64,000 nucleotides of DNA, taken from positions 2,232,001 to 2,296,000 of the forward strand of contig CAWAHD010000005.1 of NCBI GenBank assembly GCA_963781785.1. Reading direction: 5' to 3'. The notes under the pieces were generated by a model. It was not told the DNA's origin, did no database searches, and saw only the letters and a list, made by a program, of their open reading frames with translations. The position numbers were made by a program, and so were the translations under genes. Source of the stretch: CAWAHD01 sp963781785 (lineage in GTDB: Bacteria; Planctomycetota; Planctomycetia; Isosphaerales; Isosphaeraceae). How positions within the stretch are numbered: the stretch's first letter is position 1; each line of letters starts with the position of its first letter. This document shows, piece by piece, positions 8,750 to 18,005 of the stretch.

Positions 8750-9369
8750 AACGTGTTCACGCACTTCCAGGCCCGATCGAAGTTTGAATACGACAGCCAG
8801 CCCGCGAATCGGTCGTCCTGGCCACGCGATCGGGAGGCCACGACCCGCGTCGTAATGATGAGGTGATCAAAGATCTCCTGCAAGGTCGTGGCGGTCGAGG
8901 GGGACTCGCCGGACTGCGCGGGATTGCCCTCGGGACGGTCCGGCCAGGTGATGCTCAGATTGCAACTCAAGAATCTCTCGGTATCGGGCGCCGGCTGCGT
9001 GAGCCAGAGGTATTCCGCGTCGTCCCACAGATAGCGGACGCAAAGGAGCTCGACGGCGACCATTCTGGACGGATCGACATCGTGGTCGTGAATCCCCGCG
9101 TGGACCGTATCCGCGGCTCGCGCGGGCCTGGGACGCGAGACCGGATGGGACTCGGGCCCCGGCTCGACCCGGGTCGCTCGGACCACTCGCTGTGAGCTGA
9201 GCATCTCATAGGCCTGGACCAGGATCCGGAACGACCAGTCCTCGCCGCCGGCGTCCGGATGATATTTCTTGGCCTTCTTCCGGTAGGCGTCGCGGATCTC
9301 CTCGAGCGAGGCCTGGGGCGCGACGCCGAGAACCTGGTGAGGATCGATCTCGAAGCTGAAGAGAGACAC
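8671..9369 (-). CDS. J-domain protein
   Basis: About 232 residues. An N-terminal J domain (FEIDPHQVLGVAPQASLEEI) contains the essential HPD in KKYHPDAGGED, so it should stimulate an Hsp70 (DnaK) ATPase. The rest has no DnaJ zinc finger or client-binding domain that I recognise, so it is a type III J protein. I take the GTG at 9369 (VSLFSFEIDPHQ) because the domain begins there; the frame is open to 9411. The 3' end overlaps coaD tail to tail. Confidence 0.8.
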   Translation of the reverse strand: MSLFSFEIDPHQVLGVAPQASLEEIRDAYRKKAKKYHPDAGGEDWSFRILVQAYEMLSSQRVVRATRVEPGPESHPVSRPRPARAADTVHAGIHDHDVDPSRMVAVELLCVRYLWDDAEYLWLTQPAPDTERFLSCNLSITWPDRPEGNPAQSGESPSTATTLQEIFDHLIITTRVVASRSRGQDDRFAGWLSYSNFDRAWKCVNTFHELARSRGLGLRQWSRDLFIPRGWR

Positions 9370-9504
9370 CTTGCCGAGGTCCTCCTCGTGCGAAGTTCTG
9401 ATGTCGATCAACGGGTCGTAATCAACGTGCTTGTCGTCGTGGTCGCTATCTCCATCTCAATTGCTTTCGTCGTTCTTCTCCGGTCTGCGAATTCTGTGGG
9501 AGGC

Positions 9505-10581
9505 CTACGAGTGCCGTGGCGTGGGCGGCGACTGACGACCGTTCGAGAGCCTGCTTCGAAGATACGATGCACGAGCCACGTTGCGTTCTTCGACGCCGAG
9601 CTCGCTGCCGCGCAGCTTTTGCAGGAAGGCCGGCTGGGTCTGGATGAACAGCTCGTTGACCGTCGCGATCGAAAGGTCGTCGATCAGTCCCAGGTTGATC
9701 CCCATCCGCACGTGGGATAACAGCAGCATGGTTTCCTCGCTCGAGATGGTCTGTGCGGTCTTGAGGACGCCGTAGGCGCGGCTGACCTGGTCGTGCAGGT
9801 GCTGCCGCCGCTGGGTCAGGAGGTCCTGCCGCGCGGCGCGCTCGTACTGGAGCACCTGGGGGACGACGTCGGTCAAGATCTTGATCAGCTCGGTTTCGCT
9901 TTTGCCGAGGGTCTGCTGGTTGGAGATCTGATAGAAATCCCCGGATGCCTGGCTTCCCTCGCCGTACAGGCCGCGGACGGCAAGATTGATCTTCTGGAGG
10001 GCGCGGAAGACCTTGTCGATGCGCTTGTTATGCACCAGGCCGGGGAGGTGGAGCATGACACCGACGCGGATTCCGGTTCCGACGTTGGTCGGGCACGCGG
10101 TAAGGTACCCCAGTTGGGGGCTGAATGCGTACGCGAGCTGCTCCTCGAGCTGGTCGTCGAGCTGATTGACGGCCTCCCATACCTCGGGGAGCCGGAACCC
10201 CGAATACATGAACTGGACCCGCAGATGGTCTTCCTCGTTGACCATGATGGCGACGTTTTCCTGGGAGCTCAGAGCCACACCGCGGGGACCGTCGCTGGCG
10301 GCGAGCTCGCGCGAGATCACCTGGCGCTCGACCAGGAACAGGCGGTCCAGGGTCGAAAGAGCGTTGACGTCGATATAGCTCAGGTCGAGCTTCGCGTGCG
10401 CGAGTGCCGAGCAAAAATGGGCCTCGATCTCGGCCTTCTCGGTGCGGCTGGCGCGGGTGGAGAAGGGAAAATCCGCGAGGTTGCGGGCCAGCCGGATCCG
10501 CGAGCACATCACGATGTCGCTCTCGGGTCCGGTTCCTCGCAGCCACTCGCCGGACGTCTTGGTCAAGTCATCGAGAGTCAT
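9505..10581 (-). CDS. mcsB: Protein arginine kinase McsB
   Basis: 358 residues, a phosphagen-kinase fold. It phosphorylates arginines on proteins, marking them for ClpCP in Firmicutes. Visible landmarks are SRIRLARNLADFPF at the start of the ATP-guanido domain, the active-site loop CPTNVGTGIRVGVMLHLP, the preceding TACP cysteine, and VRGLYGEGSQASGDFYQISN. It follows the second mcsA gene with a 4-base overlap (ATGA), so the kinase and activator are translationally coupled. No clpC or ctsR is seen in the window. Confidence 0.93.
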   Translation of the reverse strand: MTLDDLTKTSGEWLRGTGPESDIVMCSRIRLARNLADFPFSTRASRTEKAEIEAHFCSALAHAKLDLSYIDVNALSTLDRLFLVERQVISRELAASDGPRGVALSSQENVAIMVNEEDHLRVQFMYSGFRLPEVWEAVNQLDDQLEEQLAYAFSPQLGYLTACPTNVGTGIRVGVMLHLPGLVHNKRIDKVFRALQKINLAVRGLYGEGSQASGDFYQISNQQTLGKSETELIKILTDVVPQVLQYERAARQDLLTQRRQHLHDQVSRAYGVLKTAQTISSEETMLLLSHVRMGINLGLIDDLSIATVNELFIQTQPAFLQKLRGSELGVEERNVARASYLRSRLSNGRQSPPTPRHS

Positions 10582-11063
10582 GCGTGGTGATCCTTGAGGC
10601 GCAAGAGGTCGCGCAGCCGTGCGGCTTCTTCGTAATCTTCACGGCCGATCGCCTCGCGGAGACGCGTTCGCAGCCGGAGCCGCTCCACGGCGCCTTCGCG
10701 CCGCCGCGCCCGCTTGCCGACGTGCCGGGTCGTTCCGTGGTAGCGCTGCAACAGCGACAGGAGTCCTTTGGAGAAGACCCAGTAGTCCTGCGGACAGCCG
10801 AGCCGTCCGCCTGCCCGAAATTCCATGAACTTGATGCCGCAGACAGGACACGACATCTCGGCAAGCTCGCCGACGAGCTCCCCGACATTGGCCACGATCA
10901 GAGTCTGAACGACGGCGTCCAAGGCCAGGCTGGGTGGAGACACCGGCCAGGCCAGGCCCTCCTTGCGGGCGCACGCCTCGCAGAGGTGAAGCTCGCGCCG
11001 CCGGCCCTCGCCGGGCTCGGTCAGATGAACAGTCGCCTCTTTCTTGCATCGTTGACACATCAT
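10578..11063 (-). CDS. mcsA: UvrB/UvrC-motif zinc protein, McsA-like (second copy)
   Basis: About 161 residues. Two Cys pairs at each end of the N-terminal half (MCQRCKK with HLCEACARKEG, then MSCPVCGIKF with LGCPQDY) should bind two zinc ions. The C-terminal UVR motif (REAIGREDYEEAARLRDLL) is typical of McsA, the zinc-binding activator of McsB. It lies between the other McsA-like gene and mcsB. The start is one of two adjacent ATGs at 11063/11060. The UVR motif alone also occurs in UvrB/UvrC, but the size and context point to McsA. Confidence 0.85.
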   Translation of the reverse strand: MMCQRCKKEATVHLTEPGEGRRRELHLCEACARKEGLAWPVSPPSLALDAVVQTLIVANVGELVGELAEMSCPVCGIKFMEFRAGGRLGCPQDYWVFSKGLLSLLQRYHGTTRHVGKRARRREGAVERLRLRTRLREAIGREDYEEAARLRDLLRLKDHHA

Positions 11064-11132
11064 CGGCCCGACCATCCCGCGGGGAAAGGCTGGCAGTCCC
11101 GAGCCCTCTGGAGCCCGGTCGTGACACCGTCG

Positions 11133-11642
11133 TCATCGCCCCTGTTCCAGCTCGATCCCCTTGATCTTATCTCGGAGCCGCGCAGCCGTCTCGTACTCTT
11201 CGGCCGCGACCGCACGCTTGAGCTCGTTGCGAAGCTGAATGAGCGTTGTCTGCTGCTGGGTGTTTCGCGGCGCCCGCTTGGGCACCTTGCCCGAGTGCCT
11301 GGGCTCGCCGTGAATGTTTTCCAAAAGAGGCATCAGCTCGTCGCGAAAGACCTCATAATCATAAGGACAACCCAGCTTGCCGGAATTCTTGAATTCCAGG
11401 AACGTGATCTGGCAGATCGGACACACTTGCTTGTCAGCGGGCGACGGCTCCCGCAATGCCCCCGGCGCGCTCACGATCAGCTTTTTGGCCAGCTCGCTGA
11501 TCGGGGGCTCGGACGTTTCGTCCGGCGGTGCCAGGTGTTGCCGCGCATGCTCGTCACAGAAATGGAACTCCTGGTGAATCCCCTTCTCGACGATGTCCGT
11601 GATGTGGAATGTGGCCGGTTTGGCGCACTTCTGGCATCTCAT
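11133..11642 (-). CDS. mcsA: UvrB/UvrC-motif zinc protein, McsA-like (first copy)
   Basis: 169 residues with the same layout as its neighbour: MRCQKCAK with HFCDEHARQ, VCPICQITF with LGCPYDY, and the UVR motif KRAVAAEEYETAARLRDKI. The second ligand pair has Cys-x-x-His instead of Cys-x-x-Cys. The two copies clearly derive from a duplication but are now well diverged, which suggests separate partners or regulation rather than redundancy. It is the first gene of the mcsA-mcsA-mcsB operon, downstream of a near-consensus promoter. Confidence 0.85.
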   Translation of the reverse strand: MRCQKCAKPATFHITDIVEKGIHQEFHFCDEHARQHLAPPDETSEPPISELAKKLIVSAPGALREPSPADKQVCPICQITFLEFKNSGKLGCPYDYEVFRDELMPLLENIHGEPRHSGKVPKRAPRNTQQQTTLIQLRNELKRAVAAEEYETAARLRDKIKGIELEQGR

Positions 11643-11781
11643 CTAGCGACTCCGTCAGGCCAAGCACGACTGCGCCCTTTGACTCCCGGTCCATTCCTCT
11701 CGTGCCTTTGCTTTTTGATCGCTTGGAATCGCCGTGCGCACCACTCTACCGGCTCATAATGAAACGTAAACCTCATTTTGT

Positions 11782-11809
11782 ATTGTAATTTCCCCACCCG
11801 GTGTGTCAA
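11782..11809 (-). promoter_or_regulatory. Sigma-70 promoter for the mcsA-mcsA-mcsB operon
   Basis: Read on the minus strand: TTGACA (11809-11804), a 16-base spacer, then TACAAT (11787-11782). The -35 box is a perfect match and the -10 has five of six. The predicted transcript start is near 11775, giving a leader of about 130 bases before the ATG at 11642. I see no CtsR-type heptad repeat next to it. Confidence 0.7.
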
Positions 11810-12567
11810 GCAACAGCGGTCCCGCGGCGGGACCGGTCCTACCGCGCCAGTGCTTTCCTTTGCCGCGGGACTGATCGGGACGTCGCCTCGGGTGCACGAC
11901 GCGCTTTGCAGGGCCGAGCGTTGCCCGGGAGGCCAGGGGTGATTCAGTCTGGTCGTTCGCGGAGGCGTGATTTGAGGAAGAAGCCAGATCTTCTCACGGA
12001 ATGCGTAAGGGGAACGGGATGACGAACCGGCAATGCCGCTCAATCTCATTCAATCGCGATGATCATATTCACTCAAAACGGCTCATCGATCCGAGCCGAT
12101 CCGATCCGATCCGATCATTGATGATGGTGTCCGCTGAACCCCTCGCGAGCTACGACCATCCGTCGTTAATTGGGAATGGTGTCCCCGAGTGTGGAAGAGT
12201 TCGGGCCGAGCGCGCAAAAGTTTCGCGCGGTACCGGATGACGCTTGATCCACGCAACAGCTTTCCATTTAACGAGTTAAGTCTAACGACGGCATAACCGG
12301 AATGGTGAGCGCCGGGTTAAATGTTTGCCCTTGAGGACGTTGCGTCCAACGTCGGCATAATCGGACTTTTGCGCGAAAAACGGGTTTTCCAGCCAGATCT
12401 CCTTAGATATAAGAGGTTTGCGCCGTTACGACGGAATAATCGGAACCGGATGCGCGAAATCGCGGTTCTCCGGATATAACTTACGATGCGATAAAATCTT
12501 CTGTCATTACGACGGAACAATCGAAGCAGGTGATTCAGACGGCACACTCGGTGCAATGGGCACACCG
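11810..12567. other. AT-richer intergenic region with repeats, no gene
   Basis: No convincing gene in either strand. It is noticeably richer in A+T than the flanking genes. It contains a short CCGAT pentamer tract near 12090-12115 and the degenerate repeat array annotated separately at 12285-12525. Confidence 0.6.
12285..12525 (+). repeat. Four degenerate ~64-81 bp repeats
   Basis: A conserved core recurs at 12285 (ACGACGGCATAACCGG), 12349 (ACGTCGGCATAATCGG), 12428 (ACGACGGAATAATCGG) and 12509 (ACGACGGAACAATCGA). Between cores, further matches occur, such as GCGCGAAAAACGGGTTTTCC at 12372 and GCGCGAAATCGCGGTTCTCC near 12450. Spacing is 64, 79 and 81 bases. The repeats end near the 3' end of the convergent GT4 gene. 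Function unknown. Confidence 0.6.
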
Positions 12568-13392
12568 CTATTCCCGATGGCCGACTGTCAGAAAGAACGA
12601 CTGGTACCGCTGGGCCAGCGCGTCGCCGTTCCAGCGGCGGGCTTCGATCCTGGCTCGCTCGCGATGGCTCGCCTCGAATTCGGGGTCGTCCCAGAGCCGC
12701 TCGATGACCGCTACCCAGGGGGCGACCTCCTGCGCGGTCGGCACCACGCCGCTGGTGGGCGTGCATCGTTCGGGAATCGTGAACACGAATCCCGCATCGC
12801 CCATGGTCTCCGGCAAGGCACCCCGGTCGCTCGCCAGTACCGGTATTCCGTTGGCCATCGCCGAGGGAAAGATCACGGCCGAGACGTTGGTGAATCCGCG
12901 GCGATCGTTGTAGCCGAAATTATGGAGATGAAAAACGACGGCCACGCCCGCGGCCCTGGCCCTGCGCATCAGCTCCAGGCTGACCGGGTGGCCGCCATAG
13001 GTCAAAAGCACTTGCGGCCGGAACCGATTCAATACCTGGCAGGCCAGGTCGAGGAACAAGCCTGCCTCGTATTGGCTGGGCGCCCGCTCGGCCCGGCTGT
13101 GCGCGGTCGGCAGAAGGGTCACTCGCACGCGGTCGAGCTCGAGGTCGAAGACTTCGGCTTGCCCACCCCGGCTGAGTGCTGCGCCGACTCGCTTGGCCGG
13201 CAGGTCGAGCGCGGTCAGCACGTGTTCGAGTGGTGTTTCCTGCTGGTAGTCGAGCACGCCGCAGGTCAAAGCACGGCAGTCCCAGCCGCGGGCGGCAAGC
13301 AGCTCGAGCAGCTCGCGGGTCGCCAGGGCCGCGCCGCTGGACGGGTCGAGATCGCTGTGGATCGAAGCAAAAAGCAGGCGGTTGGTCGTCAT
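12568..13392 (-). CDS. GT4-like glycosyltransferase with internal deletion
   Basis: 274 residues. The N-terminal half has the GT-B start (RLLFASIHSDLDPSSGAA) and VVFHLHNFGYNDRRGFTNVS. Then VIFPS joins directly to AMANGIPVLASDRGALPETM, the nucleotide-sugar motif of the C-terminal domain. In members of this family about 90-120 residues, including the start of the second Rossmann domain, lie between these points. The frame is kept, so this looks like an in-frame deletion or a collapsed assembly. The C-terminal helix region is normal. As it stands it is unlikely to be an active glycosyltransferase. Start taken at the ATG at 13392. Confidence 0.7.
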   Translation of the reverse strand: MTTNRLLFASIHSDLDPSSGAALATRELLELLAARGWDCRALTCGVLDYQQETPLEHVLTALDLPAKRVGAALSRGGQAEVFDLELDRVRVTLLPTAHSRAERAPSQYEAGLFLDLACQVLNRFRPQVLLTYGGHPVSLELMRRARAAGVAVVFHLHNFGYNDRRGFTNVSAVIFPSAMANGIPVLASDRGALPETMGDAGFVFTIPERCTPTSGVVPTAQEVAPWVAVIERLWDDPEFEASHRERARIEARRWNGDALAQRYQSFFLTVGHRE

Positions 13393-13556
13393 GTGGTGAT
13401 CCACGGGACAGGAGAAGAGAAAGCCGCGGATGAACGCGGATCAGACGCCAGGGAAACGAGACCAGAAAATTGGGGAGTCTTTAACGACGGAAAGCACGGA
13501 TCGACACGGAAGAAGACCGCTGGATCGGAGGGCAGCCATGCCCGCAGATGGGTCTT

Positions 13557-13765
13557 TTTGTCGCCTTTCGCTCCGCGCAAGTGTGCCATCACAATCGGCG
13601 ATTGGCCTCTTGGATCGAAGGATCCGCCGAGCGTCGAGGATGCCTTTTGTCGCCTTTCGCTCCGCGAAAGTGTGCGGTGAAAACCGGCGATTGGCCTCTT
13701 GGATCGAAGGATCCGCCGAGCGTCGGGGACGCCTTTTGTCGCCTTTCGCTCCGCGAAAGTGTGCT
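13557..13765 (-). repeat. REP-like array A, 89-bp period, three copies
   Basis: TCGCCTTTCGCTCCGCG starts at 13561, 13650 and 13739, an exact 89-base period. Each unit carries the palindrome CTTTCGC-TCC-GCGAAAG plus a conserved spacer with ATTGGCCTCTTGGATCGAAG. It is the reverse orientation of array B. Confidence 0.85.
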
Positions 13766-13880
13766 CTCCCAATAATCGATACGCGACTTTATTCTGACAT
13801 CGGTGCTTGTCGATGCGTCATTCGTCGCTCCGCCGGAAGGATTTACCGAGCACCGGCGTGGTTTTTAGCAGAGAAAACGC

Positions 13881-14315
13881 ACAACTTTCGCGGAGCGAAA
13901 GGCGACTTTGTTCTGACCACGGCGGTGTTACCCGTACTTATCTGCGTTGGTGGAGTCGGCTGGAGCAAATGCACAACTTTCGCGGAGCGAAAGGCGACTT
14001 TGTTCTGACCACGGCGGTGTTACCCGTACGTATCTGCTTTGGTGGAGTCGGCTGGAGCAAACGCACAACTTTCGCGGAGCGAAAGGCGACTTTGTTCTGA
14101 CCACGGCGGTGTTACCCGTACTTATCTGCGTTGGTGGAGTCGGCTGGAGCAAATGCACAACTTTCGCGGAGCGAAAGGCGACTTTGTTCTGACCGCGGCG
14201 TTGTTACCCGTATTCGTCTGCGTTCGTGGCGTCCGCTGGAACAAATGCACAACTTTCGCGGGGCGAAAGGCGACTTTGTTCTGACCAAAGCGCTATTACC
14301 CGTGTTCACCTGCCT
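13881..14315 (+). repeat. REP-like array B, 92-bp period, five copies
   Basis: ACAACTTTCGCGGAGCGAAA starts at 13881, 13973, 14065, 14157 and 14249, an exact 92-base period. The whole unit is conserved, not only the hairpin. The last copies diverge (GGGGCG in the loop). The hairpin stem is CTTTCGC with GCGAAAG. The array is the inverse of array A. Confidence 0.9.
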
Positions 14316-14621
14316 TACCAGCCTCCCCGGCGGACAAAACTCTCCGTGCTTGCAGGTCCGGCATTCTGGCCCTCCCCGACCGATGGTGCCTGACTGGCTC
14401 TACGCCTTATGGCTTTCCGCTGTTTTCCTCTCTCGCCTCTCCACTCGATTTTTCCGTGTCGATCAGTGCCTTCCGTGGTTAAAACGTTTGGATGGTCTTC
14501 GCCCTGCCCGCTTCCAAATGTTCCATCCGATCGGCTCCGTGCTAATCTGCATGCATCCGCGGCCAAAAATCTCCACGGTCTCCTCTCTCCGATGATTCGT
14601 GTCGATTCGTACGATTCGTGG

Positions 14622-17600
14622 TCAGGGGGATTTCGTGGTTTTCCCAGCCCCTGCCGACCGGTTCAGGTGCTTGATTGCCTCCTTATCTCCTGGGCATTCG
14701 GCCAGCACCGCGCGCCATTGCCGCTCGGCTTCTTCGTGGTCCCCGCGCTCTTTCGCGAGTGCCGCGAGGTTGCGCCGGGTGAGATGCCCAAAAATTCCCT
14801 GGTCGATGCTGGCGAACTTCTGCGGCCGCGACAGCGTCAGGATCCGCCGCCAGCACTCCTCAGCCTTGCCCGGCTCGCCGTTCTGCCGGTGCACAACTGC
14901 CTTGCGGAACCATAGCTCCGCATCCTCGGGGTCGAGCGAGAGCCCCTCGGCGCAGCTCTTCAACGCTGCCGGAAAGTCACCCAGCATCTGGTGGCCGCGT
15001 GCGATCAGGGCATACAGCTTGCGTGTGATCGAATCCGTCGGCGCCGACCCAGCCAGGCTGCTTTTGAGGTACCTGAGCGCCTCGCTCCACTGACCGCGTT
15101 CGACCGCGATCGAGCCCAGGTTGAACAGGGTAAACGGATCATTCGGCCGCTCAGCGAGCTCTTCGAGCAAGATCCGCGAGTCGCGGTCGAGCTTCCTTGA
15201 ACGCAGCGCCCGGTCGGCATAGCCGGTGTGTCTTACCGTGATATCGGTCCACTCTGTGGGCACGCCTGCCCTCTTGAGCGCCGGCAGGATCTGCTCGTGG
15301 ACCCGGTAGATCCAGCGCACGCCCTCGATCACGGGAAACAGCCGGATGTGATCGACGACCGTATCGCCGCCGCTTCCATCCGGGCCGGGATCACACGCGC
15401 AGCGCACCACGAACGCACGCGGGCTTTCGTTGCAGGTCAAACGACCGAACAATGCCTCAAGCTTCCGGCGCTGCGGCGGCTCGACCAGGTCGTCGGCATC
15501 GAGCCAGAACGCATAATCACCCTTGGCACGCGCCAGGGCTGCGTTGCGAGCGGCGGCGAAGTCATCAACCCACGGCATGTCAAAGACCCGCGCACCGAAC
15601 GAGCGGGCAATTTCGACCGTGCGATCCTTGCTTCCGGTGTCCAGAACGATGATTTCATTGAACAGGCCGCGGACCGACTCGAGAGAACGCGGAAGGTTTT
15701 CTTGTTCGTCCTTAACGATCATGGTGAGGCTCACGGTCGCCCGCGCGGCAGGCGGCGTCCTGGCGTAGGTCGGGCTTTCTAGCCTGACGTCTTTGTTGTA
15801 GGTCAGGCTTTCCAGCCTGACGTTCCCGTAGGTCGGGCTTTCTAGCCTGACGTCCCGTTTGTCGATCGGGCTCTCTAGCCCGACGTCGGGCTCGAACGCC
15901 GGCATTGCGCAACGGCTCGCGTCAGGCTGGAAAGCCTGACCTACGGAATGCCCCGTGTCAGGCTGGAAAGCCTGACCTACGTCCCGATCCGTTCCTCGGG
16001 GGCATTCCGCTGACGGCCGCGCCTCCGCCCTCAACGCCGGAACCGGCGCCGACACTCTGCCGACTTCGATCGACTCCGCGTCTGCAGCCAGCGCATGCAA
16101 CCGCCGCTCGACCGCCTCCGCGGTCCGAGCCCAAGTGAAATGCTCGCGGATCCAGGCCGAGGCCGCGCTCCCCTTGGCCCTCGCTGATGCCGAGTCGGCG
16201 GCCACGCGGCGGAGATGCTCGACCAGCACTTCCTGATCCGGCTCCCAGAGCCACGGCCGGCCGATCGTCTCCAGATCGCCCACTCGGCACTCGGCAAACT
16301 GGCCGCGGCAGGCGGGGATGAGGAACGCCGTCTCCTCCGTGGCATAATCGAGCACCGGTCCAGCGCCAGTGACGATCACCGGTAGTCCGCAGGCCATCGC
16401 CTCGATGATCGGCAGGGCAAACCCTTCACCGCGAAATGGGTGCACCAGGCAGTCACACGCGGCGTACAGCCCGGCGATCTCGTGCTCGTCCAGGTCGCGG
16501 TCGATGTATTCGACCGAATAGCCCTGCTCGCGCAGCTTGGCCACATTAGCCTCGGCCGTCTGCCCACGGTAAAAGCTCTTGGTCCCCATGTCCTTGACGA
16601 CCAGCCCGACGCCGTCAGACGGCGAGAACGCCCGCGGAAACGCCGCGAGCAGCAGGTCGATGCCCTTGCGGAAGATCGTGCCGCCGACAAACAAGAACCG
16701 CAAATCCGGACCGGGCGGCAAGGCGAGGGGCGCGACTCCGGGCCGGAAGACCTCGGGGTCGACTCCCAGCGGAATCACATGGACGCGCCACCCGGCATAC
16801 CAGCATCCAGGTAACAGTCGCGGACCGAGCGGCTATAAGCCCAAACTTCGTCGACGTGTCGCAGAGCCGGCATCCAAGCCTTGGGAATGCTGCCGTACTC
16901 CCACGGCTGCATCAACACCAGCGGCCGCTCGGCGGCGACTCCAGCTTCGGCGGCCAGTGGTGCCGCACATACACCTGTGGCGGCCCGTCGGCCGGTCCAC
17001 GACCCAACCGCGCGGCCAGGCGGTCGTCCAGCGGCAATCGCTCGGGCTTCGCGTCCCCGTTGGTCTTGGAATCCCAGATCAACCCCAGGTCATGCCCGCG
17101 GTCGACCAGCGCGCGGCACAGCGCCCGGTTGACCCGTGCGAGCGAGTGCAGCCCTTCCGGGTCGCCTCCCCACGCCACGCGCACGGGGCCCGAATGCGGC
17201 TGCGTCGGTTGCGGCGGTGGCAGCGGCGCCTGCTTGCGCACAAAAGCAACCTCGGTCCCCTCAACGTGAACCACCGGCTCGCGAAATTCAATCTGCTCGA
17301 TCGCCTCCCGAACCTTGACCCAGGGAACTGGACTATTGAAGTCATGCCAGACCAGCCAGCCTCCGCGCGTCAATGCCTCGTACGCCTTGCGACTGTCGTT
17401 CAGGACATGTTCGAGATCATGCCCGCCATCGATAAAGGCAAACTCCAGAGGCACCAGCCGGCCGAAATCGTAGACCATCGAGTCGGCGATGATGAAGAAC
17501 ACCTTCCACGCTTTGCGGAAATGGTCGGCGAACTGGGCGAACTCGCCGCGGGTGGGCACGTCGACTTGTTGCTGAGGCGCGCCGAGCGCGGATCGCACCG

Positions 17601-17865
17601 TACCCTGGACGATTCCCAGGCTGAAGATCTGAGCATCGTCGAGCGTCCACCGCGTGAAATTCGCCGTCATGTGTCCCAGCGCCGTGCCGATTTCGAGCAC
17701 GCGGCGGGGGCGGGCGAATTCTAGCAGCGTGAGCACGGCGTGGGTATCGGACGCGGGTGTATACCCGCAGACGGCCTCGGGAAAGCGGCGGTCGCCGAAG
17801 CGGCCAGCGAATTCGCCATGGGGCATGATCGCAATGTGCGTTTGCGGCCTTGATGTGGATGGCAT
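14622..17865 (-). CDS. Multidomain methyltransferase-GT4-GT2-TPR glycosyltransferase, two frameshifts
   Basis: Read across two frame changes (near 16930 and 16790) this is one protein of about 1080 residues. First a class I methyltransferase (RVLEIGTALGHMTANFT, FAFIDGGHDLEHVLND). Then a GT4 module beginning VRVAWGGDPEGLHSLARVNR and ending GEGFALPIIEAMACGLPVIV, whose paired Glu residues fit the nucleotide-sugar site. Next a low-complexity linker encoded by palindromic repeats. After it a GT2 module (SLTMIVKDEQENLPRSLES, FWLDADDLVEP with the metal-binding DxD), and last a TPR tail. It probably builds surface glycans. Start at the ATG at 17865, though other starts are possible. Confidence 0.75.
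15766..15982. repeat. Six palindromic repeats inside a coding linker
   Basis: Four copies in one orientation (about 15766, 15799, 15829, 15862) and two inverted (about 15919 and 15956) of a 25-base unit centred on GTCAGGCTTTCCAGCCTGAC. The stem is GTCAGGCT/AGCCTGAC with a TTCC loop. They keep the reading frame of the glycosyltransferase and are translated as GQAFQPD-type peptides in one orientation and RLESPTY-type in the other. Confidence 0.9.
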
Positions 17866-18005
17866 CGTTTGTGGCCTCTTTGGCAGGGAAGGCACGCGAC
17901 CGGGCGGCGCACAGCGCAGGCGTACGGCGCGCCAGATCGCGTCGGTTTGTTGCGGGCGTTTCGAGCATGGGCACCAGAGAGACGGCCGCCTTGTGGGCGG
18001 GGGCC

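Larger units (their letters stand above)
13393..14621. repeat. Large imperfect inverted repeat island
   Basis: No gene. The ends mirror each other: CCGCGGATGAACGCGGATCA (about 13423-13442) against an inverted relative near 14540-14562, and AAGCACGGATCGACACGGAA (about 13491-13510) against an inverted relative near 14453-14485. Inside them are two oppositely oriented hairpin-repeat arrays, annotated separately. The small open frames inside are translations of the repeat and not genes. Confidence 0.75.

Noticed and set aside
13807..14284. Short proteins such as those containing AQLSRSERRL
   Set aside because: They are translations of the repeat units in the array and recur once per unit.
13881..14315. 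CRISPR-like array with 92-bp period
   Set aside because: The spacers are as conserved as the repeats, the unit carries a REP-type hairpin, and no cas gene is present.
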